A stretch of 64,000 nucleotides of DNA from CAWJNF01 sp963844235 (GCA_963844235.1 CAWJNF010000001.1:620001-684000); one strand, 5' to 3'; positions 33,614 through 44,848 are shown, counted from the first letter of the stretch. Translations and numbers: made by a program. The notes: generated by a model not told the origin, from the sequence alone.

Positions 33614-34246
33614 ATGGCCGATCGCCTGCGCGTCGCGTGCGTCCAGCTCAACGCGGGTGCCGACAAGCCGGCCAACCTCGAGAAGGCTGAGCGGCTCGTC
33701 GCGCGGGCGGCAGCGACCGGCGCCGATGTCGTCGTCCTGCCGGAGAAGTGGAACGCGATCGGGGGGCCGGATGTCTTCCGCGCCAACGCCGAGACGGTCG
33801 AGAGCGGCGAGACCTTCGCCGCGCTGTCCTCCTGGGCACGCCGGCACGGCGTCACGATCGTGGGCGGCTCCGTTACGGAGCGCCGCGACGGGCGCGAGAA
33901 GCTCTCCAATACCTGCCCGGTGTACGACCCTCACGGAGAGCTCGTCGGCCTCTACCGCAAGATCCACATGTTCGACGTCGAGGTCGGGGGTCAGGTCTAC
34001 CGCGAGTCGGAAGCCGAGGAGCCCGGCGAGGAGCCGGTCGTCTGCGAGGCCGAAGGCTGGAAGCTCGGTCTTACCGTTTGCTATGACCTGCGCTTCCCGG
34101 AGCTCTTCCGCATAGAGGCGCTCGAGGGCGCGGAGCTGATCACCGTGCCGGCCGCGTTCACGCTCTTCACCGGCAAGGACCACTGGGAGCTGCTGCTACG
34201 CGCGCGTGCCGTCGAGAACCAGCTCTACGTCGCCGCGTCGAACCAG
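33614..34246 (+). CDS. Nitrilase-superfamily amidohydrolase (carbon-nitrogen hydrolase), 3' truncated at the join
   Basis: The N-terminal about 211 residues of a family about 270 long. Catalytic Glu is in VVLPEKWNAIG (about residue 44), Lys in LYRKIHMFDVE, and Cys in GLTVCYDLRFPELF. The conserved RARAVENQLYVAASNQ is reached at about 34,246. After this the expected continuation is absent, and the next bases match a different gene on the other strand. The gene is therefore cut by the assembly join. Confidence 0.9.
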
Positions 34247-34262
34247 TGGATGCCAGAGTGGG
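34244..34262. other. Probable chimeric assembly join
   Basis: On the left, the nitrilase gene breaks after AASNQ at about 34,246. On the right, the minus strand immediately carries the C-terminal part of a PQQ-type propeller protein (VNSYDIDGHPLW). Neither gene is complete. GC content, codon choice, the repeat family, indel frequency and gene repertoire all change here. No Ns are present. The exact base cannot be fixed. Confidence 0.75.
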
Positions 34263-35081
34263 TGTCCATCGATATCGTAGGAATTGACCCGGCGTTTGTT
34301 TACCGTGATCAGTTCAGTTCATCGGCGTTCTCCCACACGAACGGCGTCGACCATCCGAACCCACGCTCTTTCGCCTCCTGGATTCGCCACAGCTGTTTGC
34401 CGGTCTGGGCGTCGAACGCCGCAAGCCACCCACGTTGGGATGCTCGTCCGACACCAGGAAGAGACGGTTCCGATGAATCGCCGGCGATGCTCCCGGTCCG
34501 AAAGGTCCGACGTCGGCCTGGCTGGTGACAGGTTGATGGATTCTGCTGGCTCGATACGACTTGGCCGCTGAAATCGACCGCCGCCAGCAGTCCGGCCGGC
34601 GCGTGAAAGACATACACACGCTGCCCATCTGTCATCGGCCGTCTCGGTGGCAAAGGAGTTTTTGTGATATCTCGGCGTCAGCGGCGCGCCCCGCTTCAGC
34701 TCTCGCTCCCAGCGCAGCTTGCCTGTCTTGAAATCGAAGTCATAGAGCATCCAGCGATAGTTCGCATTTGCGGAATCTGCCAGTAGGTGGAGTTGACGGC
34801 ATCTTCCCGTCTTCGATCACCAGACCAGGTTTGGGGCGCGTGTCGTCGCCGAGCACCGACGTGACAAAAACATGTTCTCCCCACACAATCGGAGAACCCC
34901 AGCCTAGTCCGGGCACCGCTACCTTCCACGCGACGTTTTCCTGTGTGCCCCACGTATTGGGTAGTCGGGGATCGTCGGCGGCGACGCCAGCATCCGGTCG
35001 GAAATGCGGCCAGTTGTCGGCGGCTGAAACCGCGGTCAGACCCAGCGCGATGAGTGCAGCAACGAAAAAACCTGAGCGCAT
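34250..35081 (-). pseudogene. PQQ-binding-like beta-propeller protein, frameshifted and truncated at the join
   Basis: A secreted beta-propeller reads in pieces. A signal start (MRSGFFVAALIALGLTAVSA) is followed by NWPHFRPDAG and GWGSPIVWGEHVFVTSVLGD; another frame carries MLYDFDFKTGKLRWERELKR, and the last KQLWRIQEAKERGFGWSTPF then ELITVNKRRVNSYDIDGHPLW. At least three frame changes occur. The repeats with AFDAQTGKQLW-type blades are typical of PQQ/BamB-like proteins. The C-terminus is lost at about 34,250. Indels could be sequencing error; the truncation is the join. Confidence 0.7.
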
Positions 35082-35435
35082 GGTGCCTCCTATCGAGCAA
35101 TCAGACACCGTAACGAAGCCCGTTGTTCGCGTCACGACAAAACGCCACTCCAACCAACTTTCTCACGGCGGTCAACAGGCCGCGTTCGCGCATGGGAACC
35201 TCAATCCCACCAACGGCCAGAAGCCCCATTTCACGGGCACCGATCCGTCACTTTGTCACGGCATGCAGGTTGATACCGTGTTGAAATGGTTTGACGGTGA
35301 CACGTGCTTGAGATCTCGGAACGGCTCGTTGGCACACCCCTTCGTGGCCGAACTGAAAGTACCAAACCGACTCACCGTCAAGCCCTCCGACATCAGGATG
35401 TGCAAGAACCAGAGCATAGAAAGTGCGTTTCTAGG
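35082..35435. other. Intergenic stretch without recognisable gene
   Basis: About 350 bases between the divergent propeller start and a small zinc-ribbon frame. Open frames here have no family character. No tRNA, clear terminator or repeat was seen. Confidence 0.5.
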
Positions 35436-35627
35436 ATGAGCATGAGAATCGCCTTCTCCTGGCGGTGTCCGAAGGGTCACAATGTTGACGATTCATTGCC
35501 CAAGGCCGAGCTGAAACATCAGCTCGTGGCTGGCAGACTAACCGCGCGCTGCCCTCATTGTGGTGGTCAGGAGTACGCGATTCCAGCGGAACAGCGAGAG
35601 CGGATTCTCAAACAGCTTTCCCCATAG
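35436..35627 (+). CDS. Small zinc-ribbon hypothetical protein
   Basis: 63 residues: MSMRIAFSWRCPKGHNVDDS then ARCPHCGGQEYAIPAEQRER. The CPKGH and CPHCGG pairs suggest a zinc ribbon. An ATG two codons downstream is an alternative start with AGGA just upstream. No family recognised. Confidence 0.45.
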   Translation: MSMRIAFSWRCPKGHNVDDSLPKAELKHQLVAGRLTARCPHCGGQEYAIPAEQRERILKQLSP

Positions 35628-35717
35628 TGTCGGCACGGCAATGAGGCCCTGCCCGAAGGACATAATCGCTCGTGGCGTTGAGATATGAATAGGCAGGTTA
35701 CGGGTGACGTGTCCGAT

Positions 35718-36690
35718 TTATTGCAGGGTGGACGCGAATCGGCGGATCGCGGCAATAACCTCGCGTTCGTGTGAAAGAAACACGTAATGGCTGGCGCCCG
35801 GCAACTCGACTACTGTGGATCTCTGCACGCCTTGCGAAAAGCGCCGCGTGCTGACTTCGACCTTTTGTAACTGCCACTGATACATCTCTTCAAACGCTGC
35901 CTGTCTTGCCTTGTCGTTTGCGCGGTAGCCGGGGATGTTCTCACCGAGCGCGGGACGGCATAAAACGCCAGCGCAGGCACGCGCACTCGTTCGTACTCCG
36001 GTGTCCTCACGCCTGCGAGGATCGCTGCCGGGATTGTTGCGGGAACCGACGACGGTCCGATGAAGCGGCCGTCTGATGTAAACCGGAAAGGCGGGACGTG
36101 CCTCAGCTTCGGGTATGAGATGCCCGCTGTTCTCTGAATCCATCCCCGCAGTGAATCGACAGTCCGCATATCAGCTTCACTTGGCGGATTCTGAGCAACC
36201 TCTTGGATATCGCTTCTTCCGTCGAGCGATTCGTACCGTCCCATGCGGCGTCGAGATAGACGAGGCCCGAGATCAGTTGTGCGTGATTTGCGCCCAGCGA
36301 TGTCAGCTCGCCCGCAATGGAGTGTCCCATGACGAGTGGGCGGTCCAGTTTTGCGGCAACAATGGCATCGCCACGTCACCTGACAAGCTGATAGCGGTCA
36401 TCCCGCTCGGAGGCGCACTGGATGCGCCGTAGCCCCGCCGAGTGAGGCCGTAGACGTGGTAATCCGACCTGAGCTTCATTGCGAAGTCGTCGTAGATATG
36501 GGCAGTGTGGCGGAGCCCCGCAAGGAATAACACAGATCCGCCGACGCCGCCCCAATCCAGCAGTTCGAGCTGAACGTCTCCGCCTATGGGAACTGAGCGA
36601 CACCGTGTGGGGAGACGGATCGGTCCAGTCTTGGGCGATCGACGCCGTTGTAAGTGCGAGGATCAAAGCGCCGCAAACCGGAACCTCATA
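35718..36690 (-). pseudogene. Secreted alpha/beta hydrolase, broken by several frameshifts
   Basis: Pieces in different frames join into one protein: a signal-like start (VCGALILALTTASIAQDW), the oxyanion part VLFLAGLRHTAHIYDDFAMK with YGLTRRGYGASS, the nucleophile elbow GHSIAGELTSLGANH, and the C-terminal GASHYVFLSHEREVIAAI with the catalytic His. At least four frame changes lie between. The overall order is that of a complete alpha/beta hydrolase of about 310 residues. Either a decayed gene or heavily error-affected sequence; the indel pattern in housekeeping genes nearby favours error. Confidence 0.7.
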
Positions 36691-36863
36691 ATATGTCCCC
36701 ACTTAAACACCGCTCGGGCACACAAGTTCACAAGTTCGGCCGCCGCTCCGCCATGCCACCCCTACGGAGTGGTGGCAGCAGTCAGAAATGGTCCTTGCCT
36801 TAGCAGGAATGGCAGTGGGTTGGCAGTGGCAGCTCCTTCCCGTTCCATAATGAGCGCACACGC

Positions 36864-37535
36864 GTGCCAATCAAAGCAGTCCTGTTTGATCTCGACGATA
36901 CCCTCTACGACCGAGGTGAGCTGGTTCGGACGGTTGTCATCAGCCAATACGATGCCTTCAAACACGAGCTACGTTCCGTGGAGAAGGACGACTACGTTAG
37001 ACGCGTACTCCAGCTTGATGACAACGGATATGCCGACAAACGCGTCTTGTACCAGACGGTTGTCCGTGAGTGCGGGCTGACGCCTGCGTTGATCGAGCGC
37101 TTGGTCGAGAACTTTTGGACCTCGTATGACGACAAGTGCCAGTTGCCGCAGGATACCCATTTCACATTACAAACCCTGCGGCAGAACCACATAAAACTCG
37201 GCGTGATCACAAACGGAGGCACCGAACGCCAGCAACGGAAGCTGGATTCGCTCGGCGTCTCCTCGTGGTTCGACGTGATCCTGATTTCGGAAACCGAAGG
37301 GGTACGGAAGCCCGACGCTGAAATATTTCGTCAAGCCTTGGGTCGATGTGGAGTGGAGGCATCTGAGGCGATTTTCGTCGGTGATCATCCTGACACTGAT
37401 GTCGGAGGTGCATTGAAGGCAGGGCTACGAGCGGTTTGGAAGGTTACGCCATATTGGCCCTGTGCGTATGACGTGCCGTTCGTTCGACGACTGAGCGAGA
37501 TACTTCCCATGTGTGACGCCACCATCGTGCAGCAC
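36864..37535 (+). CDS. HAD-family hydrolase (YjjG/GS1-like)
   Basis: About 223 residues of family-like sequence from a GTG. Motif I VLFDLDDTLYDRGE, motif II GVITNGGTERQQRKL, motif III Lys in VRKPDAEIFRQAL and motif IV IFVGDHPDTDVGGALKAGL are all intact. The frame stays open to 37,718, but after about 37,535 it runs antisense over a methyltransferase end and loses character, so the true stop was probably lost to an indel. House-cleaning phosphatases of nucleotides or sugars are typical for the type. A 14-base repeat flanks it on both sides. Confidence 0.8.
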
Positions 37536-37650
37536 TCCCACTCCTTAGAGTTGGGAGTGGCAGCAGTCAGGAATGCAGACTGTCATGCCAGACTCGGCGC
37601 GGGCGGGGCACCGGTTAGACCGTTTCGAAGAGTCGCACAAGCCACGGGCA

Positions 37651-38310
37651 TCACGCCCGTTCCTCAACGAAGCTCCAGCCGGACATTTGCGCAACCGGCA
37701 TCAGCTCCGAGTCGGTGAGCATCCCACAGGCACATCGAGTCGTCATCTGCCCGTCGTAGCTCACGCGCATTCTGATCAAGCCGGGCGGAAGGCCGCGTTC
37801 ACGGTTTCTCTGCTGATACTGGAGATGAGACGGGTGCGGTCGTATCGAGCGGGTCGATCATTGTGAACAATAGGCTGCCCGCCAGGGATGACTGCATTAG
37901 GGTTCGCAGTAGTGCTGGAAATGTTGCCGGTGTCTGATGTGCTCCCAAGTGTGTTGCCCATCACGATGACGCTGCGAAATGCTGCGGGCTCAAGCTGGAG
38001 CGCACGCAAATCGACGCTCATGATGTGGCGACAACCCTGTGCTCGGCACACCTCAAGCGCGCCAAGCGAGAAATCGGCGGCAGTGATGTTCAACCCCTTG
38101 TCTTGCAAGTAGAGCGTATAGGTGCCGGCGCCCGCTGCAGGTCAAGAATTGGACCCTCCAATTTATCCAGCAGGTCTCGCTCGGCTTCGGTGCGGGGCGC
38201 CGTGAAGTAGTTTGAGGCAGACTGCAGCTCCTCCACGCGGCCATCATCGCGTTCCAGCTCGTGCTGAGAAGCAAGACCCATCCAATGGGCTCTGAAAATG
38301 GAAGGATCAC
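37651..38310 (-). pseudogene. Class I SAM-dependent methyltransferase, frameshifted
   Basis: Reading the minus strand in pieces: HELERDDGRVEELQSASNYF, then LLDKLEGPILDL leading into a broken glycine loop, LNITAADFSLGALEVCRAQG (post-I acidic region), VDLRALQLEPAAFRSVIVMG (motif IV-V), and the end MPVAQMSGWSFVEERA with stop at 37651. At least three frame changes. The fold order is that of a small-molecule or protein methyltransferase; the substrate is unknown. Confidence 0.65.
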
Positions 38311-38340
38311 TTGCGGCAGTCCTTAAATGAGAGAGGTATG

Positions 38341-38648
38341 GTCATGGTGAATCGCTGGTCGGTGGTTTTGCTCCTCGTCGGTGTGATCGCCGGATATGTC
38401 ATATCAGGCACATCGGTAAAGGCGAAGACAGATCCGCTACCTCTCGCCGTCGGAGAGACCGTTATCCTGCGGTATTCAACGGACGCTCATACCGGCCGAC
38501 GCTACGCCTTAACTGGGTTGAATGCGCTGTGAGGGAGATCCGCGGCGTGTACGTTAGGTGCGAAGCACCAGCCGTAAGGCCGGGCATTCCGGCGGTGGTG
38601 CTCTGGCGTAACATGCAATCCGTGGCCGTCGTTCAGAAGGATCAATAA
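38341..38648 (+). pseudogene. Small exported protein, frameshifted
   Basis: N-terminal signal-like stretch (NRWSVVLLLVGVIAGYVIS) followed by a short beta-rich region LPLAVGETVILRYSTD. A stop interrupts it at about 38,530, but the next frame continues as VREIRGVYVRCEAP to LWRNMQSVAVVQKDQ, which reads as the natural end. One indel explains it. No function is recognised; short exported proteins of this layout are common beside accessory genes. Confidence 0.5.
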
Positions 38649-39112
38649 CCGCCCACTCGCTACGGAGGCTCGTAGGAAACAAGAGTTTGATCACTGGCGG
38701 ACGCGCAGCAGCAGCGCGAGGCCGAGGCGCAGGCGAGTGCGCCCCCGGTGCCCGCGTCGGTCTCTCGCTGCCGGGTCAGATCGGATTCGTAAGGAAGGAT
38801 GAGACGGTGGGAGCCGTGACGCCTTGATCAGTTCACCACGGGCGTCACGGCCTCAGACTCGCGGCTTTACTGCTTCTCGTAGACGACCGTGTTGGCCGTC
38901 GGTTCGCCTTCTGAATCCCAGTTGCCTGCGCGGGTAAGCACGTCGCGTTGTTGCGCGTAATCCTGAGACTTGTTGCGCGTACAAGGCGATCCGGCTATAC
39001 GCGCAATAGTAATTTGCACACATACTCTGTTTATTGCGTCTAGACATGGTTTATAGGCGCATAGTGTAGGGGTCCGAGCCGCAATGCCATAGTGCCCCTC
39101 AAGGAGTAGCTA
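38649..39112. other. Noncoding stretch with a cluster of TTGCGCGTA words
   Basis: About 460 bases without a gene. TTGCGCGTA occurs at 38951-38959 and 38973-38981 and inverted at 38998-39006. This could be operator-like or integration-related. A ribosome-binding site (AAGGAG) lies just before the propeller gene at 39113. Confidence 0.5.
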
Positions 39113-40923
39113 ATGGGACGCCTCCCGGTTCTTCTGCTGGCAGCGACGGGTCTGTTGCTTGCCCAACCGCAACCCAAAACGATCGTGTACGGTCGCGTCG
39201 GCCCCTCACAGATCCAGTTGTTTGTTTCGAATGCCGACGGAACCGCGGAGCGACCGTTACTCGATTCCGACAGCCTGGACTACAACCCTGCGTGGTCTCC
39301 GGATGGACAGTGGATTGTCTTCACATCCGAGCGTAACGGCTCGGCCGACCTGTATCGCGTCAAGCCGGACGGAACGGGACTTCAGCGGCTCACCACCAAC
39401 CGTGCCTATGAGGACCAGGCAGATGTCTCGCCCGATGGACAGAAGCTGGCATTTGTGAGCACGCGTGCTGACGGCACCGCGGATTTGTGGATTCGCGATC
39501 TCGGCACCAATCGAGAGACACCGCTCACGTCTGGGCTGAGTGGCGACTTCCGGCCCGCCTGGTCGCCCGACGGCAAGTGGATCGCGTTTTCCTCCGACCG
39601 CGGCACGACGGTCCGGCGGGATGGCGGTGGACAGTGGTGGGTACATCTGCAACTGGCGGATATCTACATCATTCGTCCGGACGGCTCTGCGCTGAAGAAG
39701 CTGACCAATCGCGGCAACGGCGGCAATTTCTGCGGAGGACCGCGATGGACTCGAGACAGCAGCCACGTCGTCGGCTACTGTCTGTCTGGCGAAGAAACAT
39801 TCGCATATCGCCCGCAGTCCGAATTGACGGACGAAGCACTGAGGAGGATGGGCCGGGCGCCGGTCCGAGGAAACACGACGGTCGTATCAATCGACGTCGC
39901 GACGCGCGAGCAGACTACGATCGCTGCGCCACCGGGAATCAAGTTTTTTCCGGCGGTGCTGAACGATGGCGAGATCGCCTACGTCAGAAAAGACGGCGAC
40001 GACCGCGGCATCGCGTACCGCTCGACCGGGAAGAAGGGGCCGCTTGGCTTGGTCCGCTCGCCGTCCTGGTCGCCGGACGGAAAGCGGGTCGTCTATCACA
40101 GGCTTCTCCGCCAGAACATCCCCGCGTGGCAAAAAGCGTGGAGCCGGAATCCCGCCTACGACCTCGTCACCACGAATGCCATGCCAGCGTTTGATCCGTC
40201 GGGCAAGCGTCTGATTGCGACGCCGACAACACACGCCTCGTCCAAATCGAGCCTGGGCGGAACGTGGCGGACACCCTGTTCCAACAGGAAGGGAAGCTTA
40301 CGCAATCGGCCGATTGGTCGCCGCAAGGCGATGCGATTCTCTTCGGACTGGGCCAGGACTTCAGAAATCGCGCGCAGGGTGCCCAAGTCGCGATGATCAA
40401 GCCGGACGGTTCGGGCCTTCGCGAAATCACATCCGGGGCCAACAACAACGGCTTTCCATCCTACGCGCCGGACGGAAAGCGGTTCGTCTACCGAACCTTC
40501 GGCCCGGAAGGCCAGGGGCTGCGCATCATGAACCTGGAAGACGGGCATGTGACGAAGTTGACCGAGGACTACGACAACTTTCCGAGGTGGTCCCCTCGCG
40601 GCGACGTGATCATGTTCGTCCGCCGCCTGGAAGGGAGCTTTGTGATTTTTTCGATCGCCCCGGATGGAAAGCGTCTCAAGCGATTGACGAATCCCGGCAG
40701 CGATGATTCGCACGGCACATGGTCACCCGACGGCGAGTGGATCGCATTTGCGTCGGCCCGAACGGGATTCAAGGATGAAGCCCTGAATACGGACAGCCCA
40801 CAGCCCTATGGCGAGATTTTCGTCATGCGCTACGACGGCACCCGCGTGGAGCAGCTAACCGACAATCAGTGGGAAGAAGGCACGCCCGCGTGGGTGCCAT
40901 CGAATCGAACAACGCAACGATAG
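39113..40923 (+). CDS. Secreted TolB/PD40 beta-propeller protein, one frameshift
   Basis: About 600 residues. Signal peptide GRLPVLLLAATGLLLAQPQ, then repeated PD40 blades such as PAWSPDGQWIVFTSERNGSA, FRPAWSPDGKWIAFSSDRG and, after the break, TWSPDGEWIAFASARTG. A frame change near 40,225 separates two halves that continue the same blades, so one missing base explains it. These propellers serve as periplasmic binding or scaffold domains; function is unknown. The following kinase genes carry the same blade type in their C-terminal halves. Confidence 0.8.
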
Positions 40924-41090
40924 GAAATATTGGAGCGGTTGAAGCGCGAGAATGGCCCGCCGCAAAAGCGGCAATTCCAGCGAGTCGCTGCTGACACAAC
41001 TTCAGGCGTAGTGTTTACCGATCTTTCGGCAGTATCGGTCGCCATATCGGCGCCACTCAGAAGTAGTGCAGTCGACGCGCCGCCCTGCCC

Positions 41091-41096
41091 TATACT
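41091..41096 (+). promoter_or_regulatory. -10-like element 12 bases before the kinase 1 start
   Basis: TATACT followed by TTG at 41109. If it is a -10 hexamer, transcription would begin on or next to the start codon and the mRNA would be leaderless. Confidence 0.4.
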
Positions 41097-41108
41097 CGTG
41101 CCAGCCGT

Positions 41109-43844
41109 TTGGCCCTCAACCCCGGCGCACGCCTTGGCCCGTACGAAATCCTTTCCTCCCTTGGGGCCGGGGGTATGGGCGAGGTGTATCGCGCCCGCGA
41201 TACGAAGCTGAATCGCGACGTCGCGATCAAAGTCCTGCCTGACTCGTTCGCGAGCGACGCCGACCGGCTCGCACGGTTCACGCGCGAAGCCCAGACCCTC
41301 GCATCGCTGAATCATCCCCACATCGCGCAGATCTACGGTCTCGAAGAATCCAACGGTGTCCGTGCGCTGGTGATGGAACTCGTCGAGGGCGAGGACGTGT
41401 CACAGCGCATTGCGCGCGGGCCGATCCCGATCGACGATGCGCTGCCGATCGCGAAGCAGATCGCCGAGGCGCTCCAAGCGGCGCATGAGCAGGGATCATT
41501 CATCGCGATCTCAAACCCGCGAACATCAAGGTGCGTGCGGACGGCACCGTGAAGGTGCTTGATTTCGGCTTGGCGAAGCTCGCGCATCCGGCCGCCCCGG
41601 CCCACTCCGCCAACGTCACGGCCTCTCCCACGATCACGTCGCCCGCGATGATGACCGGCGTGGGCGTGATCCTCGGCACGGCCGCCTATATGGCGCCGGA
41701 GCAGGCGAAGGGTGGCGAGGCGGACAAGCGCAGCGACATCTGGGCGTTCGGCTGCGTGCTCTACGAGATGCTCACTGGACAGCGGCCGTTTGCGGGCGAC
41801 GATGTGAGCGACACACTGGCCAATGTGCTGAAGCGCGAGCCGGACTTCAGTGTGCTGCCAGCTGATGTGCCACGAGCGATCGGTGCGCTCATGCAGGGCT
41901 GCCTCGTCAAAGACCGTCGCCAGCGGATTGCCGATATCAGCGTCGCGCAGTTCCTGCTGACCGAGCCGGCCGGTCTCGCGACGGCGACTACAGCACCTCA
42001 GGTGGTTCAGCGGAAACTCACCCGCAAGCCAGCCCTCGCGATGGCGACGGCGGTATTCTGACCGCGATTGTTGTCGGTGCTGCGGCGTGGATGCTGAGGC
42101 CGGCGGGCATTCGACCCTCACCAGTGGTCCGATTCACGATTTCACTACCGGCGGGGCAGCGGTTCTCGAGCATCGCGCGCCAAGTGGTGGCGATCTCACC
42201 TGATGGTACACAGCTCGTTTACGTCGCCAATTCGCAGTTATATCGCCGATCGATCGGCGAGCTCGAGGCCCAACCCATCCTCGGCACGAATCTAGCGACC
42301 TACTACCCGGTGTTCTCACCGGACGGTGGCTCCATTGCGTTCTATGCCGGGTCGGACGGGACGCTCAAACGGATATCGGTCAGCGGCGGTACGCCAGCGC
42401 CCATTGCACGCACCGGCCCTCCGTTTGGAATGAGTTGGGGGGAAGATGGGATCGTGTTTGGCGGCGGGCCCGAAGGGATCTTCCGCGTCTCCCCGGAGGG
42501 CGGCACCCCCGAACAGCTCGTGAGCGTCGGCGCCGACCAATTGGCGCATGGGCCGCAGATCCTACCGGGGGGAAAATTCGTCCTTTTCACGCTGGCCACG
42601 GGAACGGGTGCCGGCCGCTGGGACGCCGCGCAAATCGTTGTGCAATCGCTGACGTCGCGCGAGCGCAAGACGATCATCAGCGGCGGAAGCGACGGCCGGT
42701 ACGTTCCGTCGGGCCACCTGATCTATGCGGTGTCGGGCTCACTGTTCGCCGTTCGGTTCGACCCGGTAACCCTCACGGTTGGAAGTGCGTCCGTGTCGGT
42801 CCTCGCGGGTGTTGGGCGCTCGGAGGCTGAAGTCACAGGGACAGCCAAGTTCTCCGTGTCTGAAACGGGATCGCTGGTGTACGTCGCCGGACCCGCCGAC
42901 CCGTCCTCGAATCTCCGGACGATCGTGCTATCGGACCGCAATGGTGTGTCGATACCGCTGAAGGTGTCGCCTCAGAACTACGCTCATCCTCGCGTCTCGC
43001 GCGACGGCGCGCGCCTCGCTGTCGGCATCGAGGGCCGTCAGGAGGCCGACGTCTCGATCTACGATCTCGCCGAAACCAGCACGATGCGCCGGCTGACGGT
43101 GGGGGGACGGAACCGGTATCCGGTCTGGTCTGGCGACGGCCTGCGGGTTGCCTTTCAGTCTGACCGCGAGGGCGATCTGGGCATCTTCCAGCAGAGTGCT
43201 GATGGCGGGGGCAGGGTGGAGCGGCTCACGCAGCCGCAACCGGGGGCAGCCCATGTGCCAGAGTCCTGGTCCCCGGACGGCAAGTATCTGCTCTTCAGCG
43301 AGAGAAGAGCTCTGGCTTTATCTTGTTCAGCTTGTCGCTTGTCGATAAGAAAATCTCTCAGTTTGGCGACGTGCGGTCATCCGCTCCGACGAGCGCTGGT
43401 TTCTCCCCGGACGGACGGTGGGTGACATACGCCACGAACGTTGGAGGACAGGCCTCCGTGTCGAATGGCGGCGTCTTCATTCAGCCTTTTCCGGCAACTG
43501 GGGGGATATACCCGGCACCTAGGAAGCTTATCGATTTTCATCCGGTCTGGTCACGCGATGGAAAAGAACTCTTCTACGTCAGCGCGGCGGCTCGGCCGTT
43601 CGTTGCTCTCAGTGTCCAGACGCAAGGAAGCGTCGCGTTCGGCCCCCCGACCGAAGTTTCGCCAGCGGTCTTGAGACCGGGTCTTACCCTCAACGAAGTG
43701 AGGGGCTACGACACGCTGCCCGGCGGAAAGTTTCTCGGCCTCGTCCCCGTAGATCCGGATATACCCGGCGCACAACTCAAGCAGGAAATAGGTGTCGTTC
43801 TCAACTGGCAAGAAGATCTGAAGCGACTCGTCCCGGCGCGGTGA
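41109..43844 (+). CDS. Ser/Thr protein kinase with C-terminal PD40 propeller (kinase 1), three frameshifts
   Basis: N-terminal kinase domain: G-loop GPYEILSSLGAGGMGEVYRA, Lys in DVAIKVLP, DFG in VKVLDFGLAKL and the APE equivalent AAYMAPEQAKG. The catalytic loop HRDLKPAN is broken by a missing base near 41,495 but is fully recovered in the next frame. A transmembrane segment near 42,070 follows, then a propeller with blades such as VFSPDGGSIAFYAGSDG. Further single-base breaks lie near 42,055 and 43,302. About 900 residues in all, close paralogue of kinase 3 (50,870). Confidence 0.85.
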
Positions 43845-43924
43845 GCGAAGTGCTTGCGGCTTCAGCTGGCGAAAAACGGCACGAAAATCAGAGTGGTCAC
43901 CTACACTGGTAAGGAGAACCGACC

Positions 43925-44848
43925 GTGCATTGGAGTCGTCGCCAGTTCGTGGCTGCATCGTCTCTCGGTGCTGTGGGAGCCTTGGGCGACCGATTTCTAT
44001 TCGCACAAAAAAGTAGCGGCTCTCAGTCCGCAGCGGCCCCCAGCGTACCAGTTGATGAAGTCGGATTTCGGCGCCACGTGGACTCGATTGACTGGTATTG
44101 CGAGCTGAGAGGACGCGGTCCATCAATCGTGCTTATTCCGTCTGGCGAAGGCGATTGCGGCTCGTTCGAGAAAGTGGCGGTTTCGCTATCCGCTCAGTTC
44201 ACAGTGCTCACGTTTGACATGCCGGGTTTCTCTCGGTCGGGCGATCCTCCTGACTTCTCGAACTACTCGATGAGCCGCGCCGCAGGTGAGATAGCAGCAC
44301 TGGTACGGGCACTCGGGTTACGACCGTCCACGTTCTACGGCTGCAGTTCGGGCGGTCACATCGCCTTGTGCCTAGCTGTCGAACATGCCGAACTGGTCAG
44401 GAATGTCGTGGTACACGAAGTCGCCAACGGGATGCGCAGTGCGAGCGCGGACAATCCGCTGACCGCGCTTGCGGACGACGAGCTTATCGAAGTCTGTAAG
44501 AAACGCTTCCGGAACGAGTTGAACGAGGCCCCCGAGGCGTGGGACGCGTTGGGCAGAGCTTTCCACGACCGATTGGAGCGCAACTACGTAACGTGGGTGC
44601 GTCATTACTTCGGACCTACGCGGTTTCGGACGTTCGCGCCGGACGACTTACGCGGTCGCGCCGTGACTTGGACTATCGGCGGCCTGAGCCCAGCTGATAG
44701 GTTCATCGATAACAAGAGAGTGGCGGCTGCGGCTGGTCTTCACGTCGGCACCCTCCCATGCAGGCATTTTCCGCAAGTCAGCATCCCGGACGTGTTGGCT
44801 AATCACATTGCCGGGGTGACTCGCGTCCGAATCGCAGGCGCGGCGTGA
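43925..44848 (+). CDS. Tat-exported alpha/beta hydrolase
   Basis: 307 residues from the GTG, with AAGGAG about 8 bases upstream. The N-terminus SRRQFVAASSLGAVGAL is a twin-arginine signal. Then ELRGRGPSIVLIPSGEGDCG and LTFDMPGFSRSGDPP, with the nucleophile elbow YGCSSGGHIALCLA and a C-terminal FPQVSIPDV region. Similar secreted esterase-like proteins occur in acidobacterial genomes. The catalytic acid and His are not fixed with certainty. Intact frame. Confidence 0.8.
   Translation: MHWSRRQFVAASSLGAVGALGDRFLFAQKSSGSQSAAAPSVPVDEVGFRRHVDSIDWYCELRGRGPSIVLIPSGEGDCGSFEKVAVSLSAQFTVLTFDMPGFSRSGDPPDFSNYSMSRAAGEIAALVRALGLRPSTFYGCSSGGHIALCLAVEHAELVRNVVVHEVANGMRSASADNPLTALADDELIEVCKKRFRNELNEAPEAWDALGRAFHDRLERNYVTWVRHYFGPTRFRTFAPDDLRGRAVTWTIGGLSPADRFIDNKRVAAAAGLHVGTLPCRHFPQVSIPDVLANHIAGVTRVRIAGAA

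Noticed and set aside
37536..37718. C-terminal end of the HAD frame as real coding sequence
   Set aside because: It overlaps antisense with the methyltransferase C-terminus, which has clear family-like sequence; the HAD fold is complete before it.
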